DNA of 64,000 nt from Linanthus parryae (Eukaryota > Streptophyta > Magnoliopsida > Ericales > Polemoniaceae). The number at the start of each line of letters is the position of its first letter. The first letter of the stretch is position 1. The stretch spans positions 29,935,001-29,999,000 of the forward strand of contig JALGPY010000001.1 of assembly GCA_023055425.1 (NCBI GenBank). The letters run 5' to 3'. Position numbers and translations under genes: made by a program. This document shows positions 57,186-64,000 of this stretch, one piece after another. Under the pieces are notes generated by a model. That model had not been told where the DNA came from. It saw nothing but the letters and a program-made list of their open reading frames with translations, and searched no databases.

Positions 57186-57510
57186 CCTTGTTTCCCAGCC
57201 CGCACTGCATTGTTAATTTTACCATTAAGTTGATTTTATAGCCAAATTGTATACTGCCTCTGTTTCATCAGGTCATTTTTACTTTCTTTTCTGGGCTATT
57301 CTGCCATGTTCTTCTTACTTTCCTATTTAGGTAATTTTTATGTCAATTGACAAAGATATCCTTCAAATACTACCACCCTTCAACCTAACTAACTGCGCCT
57401 AATTACCCCAATTTCTCAATCATCACTCTTCGCCGTATCCCTTCCTCAACATCCTATCTCTTCGTCTTTAGTTCATCTCACTCTCTGTTCATCACCACCA
57501 CTTTAAGGAC
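57186..57510. other. Non-coding stretch, possible MITE end
   Basis: CTGCCTCTGTTTCATCAGG at 57253 resembles the CTCCCTCCGTCCCA type end of Stowaway-like MITEs; no partner end was found. Confidence 0.3.
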
Positions 57511-57652
57511 TAATTATTAAGTACTCCAGTGATTGATGTGTCCGTACTCTAATCCATACAACATATGACACATGATATGAATTTATTACGTGTCATGTGT
57601 TATATGGACTGTACCACGGACACATCATTTACTCTAGAGTACATAATAATTA
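57511..57652. mobile_element. Foldback MITE with ~65-bp arms
   Basis: The two halves are near reverse complements: both arms contain TAATTATTA, GTACTC, TGATGTGTCCG, TCCATA and ATGACAC in the same order. Total 142 bp, loop around ATGAATTTA. Presumed TA target. Confidence 0.88.
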
Positions 57653-58765
57653 CTCCATTTTAAGACCTCCCCTCCACCACCATCCACACCCACACACCCC
57701 ACTCTCAAGTCTCAACCCAAGACGAGCCAAACGCACCAAAGCCACCACGAACCAGCAGCAGATCCGATCGAGCATCCACTATCTTCTCCCATCTTTTGCT
57801 CTCTCTTCATCTTCTTCTCGTCAGATCGGGTTCGTCTAGCAGCAGCATATCGTTGTTGGCAGGCCGGTGGCGTTGGCAGATCCGGGGGTTCTGGCTTGGA
57901 TCTTTTTCTTCTTTTCCTTCTTCTTCTTCTTTTCAGATAGTCCCTGGCTCGCCACCGCCGTCGCTAGAACAGGGGAAATCATTCACTGTTGTTGTTCTTC
58001 TTCTTCAATCTAGAGATGCATACATTATGTTCTTGTCTTTTCCTAGATATGTGTTTTTAGATCTTCAATCTAGAGATGTACTGCTATAACTAAAGTCCAA
58101 TTTGTTTTTTTATTCTGTTTTTCGTCCTGAAAATACAATCGAGCATCCACCAATCTGCCATATGTAGATCTATTTTATGTTGTTCTTCTTCAATTGAGAT
58201 TTTGGTGGTTATTGTTGTACGTGGTGTATGTTGTGGATGGTGTTGTTGAGAAAGAGTGTAATTACTAATTAGGGAGATGAACCAGGATAAAATGAACACT
58301 TGGCCACAGTTCTTAAAAATTGTGTAAAGAACAAGTAGAAAGAACCTCATGAAACATAGGTAGTAGTTAACATCTTTGGCAGGTCTAAAAAAACATCTTA
58401 AGCGAGAATTTAATGTTTTGTTGTAACGAAATATTTTATAAAATGGCATATTTTAATTGAGAGACTCACATACCAACATATGAAGTTATATGAATTGAAA
58501 AAAAAAGAACGTATTAGCCATTTATTACATAATTGGTACCAACGTGGGCCGCAGCAAGTACAAGATCGGCCTAATTGAGCCGAGTCGTGGTTGCTACTTT
58601 CTACGAATTCCCTAAAATAACCCCAGGGTCTCGGTGCATTACATTTGCTACATCAGGCAAGCTAAAAAGTATGAAAACAAATTACCAAGTGAACGGTAGC
58701 CTCCTGGAGATACCCTATTATCAATTCGACTCTTATTTCAGTGTTAAACCGCTATTTAACACTAT
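57653..58765. other. Pyrimidine-rich non-coding stretch
   Basis: 57655-57990 is CCA/CTT-rich and resembles a plant 5' UTR, but no adequate ORF follows. The word TCTTCAATCTAGAGATG occurs at 58002 and 58063. No RNA gene seen. Confidence 0.4.
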
Positions 58766-59159
58766 GGCTCTGTTTGGTTCGCAATAAAATGTTTTACAAG
58801 GGAAAAGATTTTACGCGTAAAATGTTTTGTGTGAAAAAGCTTTCCGTGCAGTTATTTTCTCGTGTTTGGTTGACTCTTGCCAAAACAGCGGGCCGTGACG
58901 GATATGGCAGTGATGGGTGGCGGTGATGGGTCGTGGTGGAGGTAGGTGGTAGTGGTGGTGCAGGTGTTAGTATGAGTTGTTGGGCTCCTCCACTCTCCTG
59001 AAAATGGCGTACTGATTTGAAATGTGTAAATCATTTTACATCATTTGAGGGAAAACATTTTACAGGAAAACAATTTACTTCCAACCAAACAGCACCAAAA
59101 CACCAAAACAAGGGAAAACATTTTACAGGAAAATGTTTTACCACCAACCAAACGGAGCC
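58766..59159. mobile_element. MITE with GGCTCYGTTTGGTT ends
   Basis: Begins GGCTCTGTTTGGTT and ends AACCAAACGGAGCC (perfect reverse complement except one base). Inside, AAAATGTTTTAC / GTAAAACATTTT words form subterminal inverted repeats. 394 bp. Target duplication uncertain (TAT / TAC). Superfamily (PIF/Harbinger or hAT) not resolved. Confidence 0.82.
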
Positions 59160-59293
59160 TACATGTGAATGCTTTGATGAGTTTGTTATCATTCTGAAAT
59201 CAGTAGTTCGGCCCCTTCACTATATAGTACTACATCAGTACAGGCTCCGTTGTTAATGCAGAAGTGTGAAGTTAGGCAATGTTTGTCGCAATA

Positions 59294-59397
59294 AGAGTAT
59301 ACATTCTCGACAGGCATTCTTGTCTAAGTCTCGTGCACGAATCCTAGAGTATACATTCTCGACAGGCATTCTTGTCTAAGTCTCGTGCACGAATCCT
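59294..59397. repeat. Exact 52-bp tandem duplication
   Basis: 59294-59345 and 59346-59397 are identical, starting AGAGTATACATTCTCGACAG and ending GCACGAATCCT. Confidence 0.98.
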
Positions 59398-59742
59398 TAA
59401 TGTCCCTTCGTGCACATCCAATAAAATTTGAACAATACAGGTTTTCGTTTACAATTAACGTAGCTGGAAGTGTTTTTTCACATTTCCGTGAAATGCAGTT
59501 AAATTATTTCAAATTAACTTAATCTTTTTGAATAACTTACGTTTCAAATTCCAATGATTGAGTGTAGAGTGACTGACCGTAATATCGATACTCGTCATTA
59601 GTGGTGTGCGTTCTTTGCTTCATAGACACATAGACACTCAAATTGGTGGTGTCAGTGAATGGGAACACTAGTTCATGTGCTTGAACAGCTGTGGTTGAGT
59701 TGTTCAATTGACTGCTGACTGCCTCATCTACACATGACTGTC

Positions 59743-61265
59743 ACAAGCAACTACAACTTCATCGAGCACGATCCATGTCGGGAGCATCGGCTTTCCCAGA
59801 TCATGCTCTTGGTCACTTCCTGTCTAGAGACCTGAGTTTGGTGAAAAGATTTAACACTGGTTTTCGGACGATTATAGAGCTAAATTGTGTTGCATAGACA
59901 GAGAGAACCGATGAAGATATCAATGGATAAGAACTACGTTAAAATCTTGTCTGCGATAAGCGCGGTCACTTTTGTTGTGGAGCTCATGCACATTTATAAT
60001 TTCCCAAATCTTTGGACACGATTAGTAGAGAATTTTAGAGTTCCACCGCAAAATCAATTTGATAATGAGGCGAGTAATCAAATATCTTATTAGGCACAAA
60101 CAAAATTTACATAATTCAAAATTCAAACGCTTCTCAAAGGGATCTTGTGATCCTTCTAAGTCAAAGATCACATGATACAGTACTAACATGGCCACAAAAG
60201 AAGAAAGAGCATATTCCATTAAATCACACCATCACACACATGCTACCCAATAGTATGCATCAAGAAATGAGTCCAATCCAATCACACCTTCAACTAACAC
60301 ACGTTTTGAAATTTAGAGAGATAATAATAGATCATCCGATCTTCCTCTTAACCCCTCAAAAGGGTTCTCCCCCAAATCTCATTCACAACTCTACCAATAG
60401 ACAATCCTCCATCACTCAACAGCTGCTGCAAACAAAACAACAATCAGAGACGGAGAGAGAGATCCTAGCAATACCCAACTGTGAAATATTGGCTATAATT
60501 TACATCAAGGTCCCCTTAATTGCATATTGACCCGTTGGGATTCTGAGGCAGGCGCTCTAAGACAAGACGGTTGACAAAGTTGTGAAAAATGAGCACTTGA
60601 GAGAGAGCCAGCTTGGGCTCCTAGGGGACTTCGCGCCTAACCACTTCAGCATTCGTGGGAAGATGAATAATGGTTTTTGGACAATCCTGGTACTGAAATG
60701 AGGTAGTTCCCAGGCACTCTGGTACTGGTGAACATGCTCTAAGCAAACCAGGACTGTCCTTATCAGGCTTGTGAGCCTTCTTGGAGCCAACCTGGGCGGA
60801 CATTTTAAGACCCAAAAGCTCCTTCCACCTGTTGGAGACCTTGGGAGGCCTAAGGGAGAAGCCATTACTGCTACCCTCTTCATCTTCATCATCATCTCTT
60901 ACGAGAAGCTCTTGTCTGAGGGTAGTAATGGGCTTTTGAGAGTCCCTGAAGGGCACGAACCTACCTCTGAAGAACAACTCATCAGCAGCCATCATGGAGT
61001 TGTTGCTCACTGAGAATTCAAAATCAGCAGAAGAAGCTGATGATGGTGATTGAGATTCATTGGGCTTACTGTCATGGTGATGATGACTGGACTCCACAAA
61101 GTCATTGGAGAATGAGATTCTTGGGCTCATTGGAGCAGAGTTTTTAGCAGAAGAGGAAGAGTCTAAGCATGCCATTAGGAACTCAGGAGATAGTGCATTG
61201 ACAGAGAGGGAGGAGCAAATATAAACCTCTTGGAAGAAAAGAGAAGTTGGCACTGTTTCAACCAA
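59743..61265. repeat. Segmental duplication unit 1
   Basis: Shares CAGATCATGCTCTTGGTCAC, AACACACATTT/GTTTT, CCCCAAATCTCATTCACA and gene-level similarity with 62742-64000. Carries gene C. Confidence 0.82.
60621..61175 (-). CDS. Uncharacterised plant protein with ADELFFRG motif (gene C)
   Basis: Intronless minus-strand frame, stop at 60621-60623. The first in-frame ATG is 61175 (MACLDSSSSAKN), giving 184 residues. The same frame is open for 30 more codons to a TTG at 61265 (VETVPTSLFFQEVYIC.. ALSPEFL), which looks like real protein sequence, so the ancestral start was probably there. Features: Ser/His-rich N-terminal part, FEFSVSNNSMMAADELFFRG, acidic DDDEDEEGSS, and RWKELLGLK. The ADELF-RG style recalls DUF1645 or membrane-associated kinase regulator (MAKR) proteins, but I cannot assign it. 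No membrane segment. The C-terminus is shorter than in the paralogue at the window end. Could be functional from the internal ATG or a recent pseudogene. Confidence 0.6.
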   Translation of the reverse strand: MACLDSSSSAKNSAPMSPRISFSNDFVESSHHHHDSKPNESQSPSSASSADFEFSVSNNSMMAADELFFRGRFVPFRDSQKPITTLRQELLVRDDDEDEEGSSNGFSLRPPKVSNRWKELLGLKMSAQVGSKKAHKPDKDSPGLLRACSPVPECLGTTSFQYQDCPKTIIHLPTNAEVVRREVP

Positions 61266-62741
61266 CAGAGTAGATGTATGTTTTTATGTCAGAGGGGGGT
61301 GGGGGGGATCTTTAATGGAGCATGTACTAGTAGTAGTACTAGTCTTCTCTTATTATTTGCATTTCCTTTTGTTTTGGAAGGGTACATCTCATGTTACATG
61401 CCATGAGGTGATGTATGCTGTCAATATGTGGAAATTGGAACTTAATGACACTCTTGTAGCATCTCCAACAACACAAGAAAATATTCATCACCGTAGTTGT
61501 ATGGGTGACGTGGTAGAATGAGGCACTGTGATTGGTTAATCATACGATCACCTCCATACATTGATACTTCCTTTGTCCCAACCAATTCTTTAAACTATTC
61601 TTTTTTGGACGTCCCAACCAATTCTTTAAATTTTCTTAAAATGTTACTTTTCAGCTAAACTACCATTTTAACCTCACTTAACATGGCTATTTTAGAATTT
61701 TCACGCATTTTGGAATAACACCTCAAAAAGCAGGTTGCACTGCAATCATTACATATTCCATTAATTCGTAAACTGCAAAATTTCTAGTCAAAAGAAAACA
61801 ACAGTCAGAGTTGGATTTATTTGGTTCAAAATTCAAATAGAGCACACCACATAATAAGATTCGTGAGTTTGAATCCAGGTTCCCTTCTTCTTAACAGGGA
61901 CGCCAGGTGGTTTTTTTTTTTTTTTTTTCTCTTTTTTGGTCAAGGTTACCCGATGGTTAAGTGCCTTGCCTTGTAAAGTTTACTTGGGTACCTGTTGTGA
62001 TGACCAAGTACCATTTATTTTCTGTATGGTATTGGGATGGACAAAAAAGAGTTGCAATATTACTGAATTTGATAAGGGGTTCGGCTACCATATACCTGCT
62101 ATCGGGTATCTGCTAAAAGAATTTAAACATCGCCTACGAATATGTAAGTTAATGTAGCAATCCTTCGTCCCTGAGTCCCAACAGCAGTGTACCACTCTGT
62201 CAAATAAGTATTTTGAGAATGCTCCAATGGCGTATTTTAAGGAGCCATTGACCATGAGAGATCTTCCAGCTACTACAAAGATCAACTATTTTACTCCAAA
62301 GAACTGCAAACCTTGGATCTAACAATTTGCTTAAATATATCAATGAAATCTCCCAATTTCCAATGTTTATTGATCAAATTACATTCGCATGCCTACTTTA
62401 TCGGTTACTCAACATCATCCAAGTCATATTATATATACTTCAACTGTCTTCAAAATTACTCAGTCTATGCTCTCAAAGAACCAGATGACCACACTCAGAC
62501 CCCTAGGTCCTTGGTGTCCCAAGGTATGATGCTAAACCATTTGATCTAATATTCATTAGGAACTTTTTTGTTCAATCCCAATCTCAAAGGTATGATTCTA
62601 AACCATTTGATCTAGTATTCATTAGGAAATTTTTTGTTCAATCCCAATCCCATGGTGTCATATCCAAACTAGAAAAGGTGAAAGTGTCTTTGTGTCAAAA
62701 CTAAGGGGTCAAATTGTCTTCTACCACTAATTTGATCTCCA
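61266..62741. other. Intergenic DNA between the duplicated units
   Basis: Probable promoter of gene C at the left with a G-rich run (61292-61308, GGGGGGTGGGGGGG). CCTTTGTCCCAACCAATTCT at 61571 with a second CCCAACCAATTCTTTAAA at 61612 resembles a MITE end. 61905-61930 is a T-run. No gene supported. Confidence 0.4.
62522..62653. repeat. 66-bp tandem duplication
   Basis: 62522-62587 and 62588-62653 share AGGTATGAT, CTAAACCATTTGATCTA, TATTCATTAGGAA and TTCAATCCCAATC, with a few differences. Confidence 0.92.
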
Positions 62742-63205
62742 CCAAGCAACTATAACTTCTGAGAAAATGATCCATGTCAAAATTATGGGGAAGACATTGT
62801 TCATCTACTTCGTTATATGCATTTTCATCTGTTGAGGTTGGGATAAGAGCACAACCTGATTACAGGTAGACGTCCATGTAGCAGATTGAGAGGGGCACCA
62901 GCTTGCCCAGATCATGCTCTTGGTCACTTGGTGTCTAGACACCTGACTTTGGTGAAAAGCTTAACACTGATTTTTGGAGAATTTTAATGCTAAATTGTGT
63001 TACATAGACACGGAGCTTTGATGATGTTAATGGATAAAAACTACGTTGAAATCTCACTATGATGAGCGTAGTCATGTTTGTGTGGAGCTCACGACCTTTA
63101 CAATCTTTGGATGCACCTAAACAATAGCATGAAACTATGAATCAAGAAAAGAATCAAATCCATTTACACCTTCAACTAACACACATTTGCAAAAGTTAAA
63201 GAAAG

Positions 63206-63271
<66 letters not shown>

Positions 63272-63278
63272 TTAATAT

Positions 63279-63327
<49 letters not shown>

Positions 63328-63333
63328 AATAAT
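63206..63333. repeat. (AAT)n-(ATT)n microsatellite
   Basis: About 22 AAT units, then ATTAATATTAAT, then about 13 ATT units: complementary halves able to fold back. The corresponding place in unit 1 (60315) has only a short ATAATAATA. Confidence 0.95.
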
Positions 63334-63513
63334 TTGATCTCAACCGCTCAGAAAATTTCTGCCCCAAATCTCATTCACATCTCTACCAATTCACCCTCCA
63401 TCACTCACCACCTGCTGCAACCAAAACAACACAGGCAGAAACAGAGAGAGATCGGCTAATACCACCTGTGAAATATTTGCTATTATTTGCATCAAGGTCT
63501 CTTAATTGCATGT

Positions 63514-64000
63514 TCACTCCATGTGGTTCGGAGGCAGGAGCTCTAGGACAAGACCCTTTTCTTTTACCTTTTGGTGTGTGTTTCCACCCGTTGACGTGAA
63601 AAATGAGCAGTTGAGAGAGCCAGCTTCTACCTTTTCGCGCCTGAGCACTTCAGCATTTGTGGGAAGATGAATATTGGGTTTTGGAGAATTCTGGTACTGA
63701 AATGAGGTAGTGCCTACACATTGGGGTACAAGTGAACGTGGTCTAACCAAACCAGGACTGCCCTGAAAAGCCACATCAGGATTGTGAGCCTTCTCGGAGC
63801 CAACATGGGAGGACTTTTTAAGACCCAAAAGCTCCTTCCACTTGTTGGAGACCTTGGGAGGCCTAAGGGAGAAGCCATTACTACTACCCTCTTCATCTTC
63901 ATCAACATCTGCTACAAGCAGCTCTTGTCTGAGGGTAGTAATGGACTTTTGAGAGTCCTTGGAGGGCAACAACCCACCCCTGAAGAACAACTCATCAGCA
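63514..64000 (-). CDS. Paralogue of gene C, partial at the window edge (gene D)
   Basis: The minus-strand frame enters from beyond 64000 at ADELFFRGG and ends at 63514. It shares TTLRQELLV, DEDEEGSSNGFSLRPPKVSN, KWKELLGLKK, TTSFQYQ and IHLPTNAEVLRRE with gene C, plus AFQGSPGLVRPRS absent there. Its C-terminal 30 residues (through KEKGLVLELLPPNHME) extend beyond the gene C stop. The N-terminal part and start are not in the window. Function unknown. Confidence 0.6.
   Translation of the reverse strand, partial: ADELFFRGGLLPSKDSQKSITTLRQELLVADVDEDEEGSSNGFSLRPPKVSNKWKELLGLKKSSHVGSEKAHNPDVAFQGSPGLVRPRSLVPQCVGTTSFQYQNSPKPNIHLPTNAEVLRREKVEAGSLNCSFFTSTGGNTHQKVKEKGLVLELLPPNHME

Larger units (their letters stand above)
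62742..64000. repeat. Segmental duplication unit 2 (continues beyond the window)
   Basis: Homologous to 59743-61265 but with about 100 bp extra near 62790-62880 and an expanded AAT/ATT microsatellite. Carries gene D. Confidence 0.82.

Noticed and set aside
61860..61990. tRNA/SINE candidate (GAGTTTGAATCC, then a T-run and CCCGATGGTTAAGTGCC)
   Set aside because: Box order and spacing do not fit a pol III promoter in either orientation.
63187..63459. Open frame with poly-Asn and poly-Ile
   Set aside because: Produced by the AAT/ATT microsatellite; no homology or gene context.

Overview
The window is nuclear DNA from a flowering plant, most likely a eudicot. Evidence: intron-containing plant genes with GT..AG introns, B3-family regulators of a plant-only type, Ty1/copia and Ty3/gypsy elements, hAT and foldback MITEs, a tRNA-derived SINE head and a LINE tail. 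I cannot name the species. Roughly three quarters of the sequence is transposable-element DNA, much of it nested; the single-copy genes sit in islands at about 29.5-33.5 kb, 50.3-53.8 kb and 60.6-64 kb.

1-28 kb is a retrotransposon cluster. A minus-strand Sire-type Ty1/copia element (1128-10451, target duplication GATGT, both LTRs present) sits in an older LTR-like fragment. Next is a truncated copia LTR of another family (about 10643-11737), then a plus-strand Sire-type element (11738-28056). A third Sire-type element (17281-23225) is inserted in the RNase H end of the second one. The third element carries an unusual rearrangement: both of its LTR copies are followed by the same 61-bp flank. 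The second element ends in a three-LTR tandem array. All three Sire elements carry an extra reading frame between pol and the 3' LTR.

29.5-33.5 kb (gene A) and 50.3-53.8 kb (gene B) are two seven-exon paralogues encoding B3-domain proteins (492 and 498 residues) with a conserved C-terminal module and a coiled coil. Exon sizes and phases match, and upstream sequence is conserved, so they are a dispersed tandem duplicate. The 17 kb between them is filled by a decayed copia gag fragment, a minus-strand copia pol split by a copia solo LTR, a 3.3-kb gypsy solo LTR (target duplication TTTAC), a tRNA-like repeat, and a near-complete decayed copia element (42869-49950) that contains a 571-bp hAT-type element with an 8-bp target duplication.

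54-64 kb holds a 5'-truncated LINE end, an RNase H-like pseudogene, a gypsy LTR/PBS fragment, two MITEs, and a second local duplication (about 59743-61265 and 62742-64000). Each duplicated unit carries a minus-strand gene for an uncharacterised plant protein with an ADELFFRG motif. The first copy seems to have lost its original start codon; the second runs off the window.

Nothing here behaves as an operon. The genes are monocistronic and the main biology is nested transposition, LTR recombination and local gene duplication. The most unusual signals are the conserved extra ORF with its own gene-like leader, the C-tract hairpin near every Sire LTR end, and the dispersed TTTCAAGGCTTTGAAA-type palindromes that also lie inside coding sequence.
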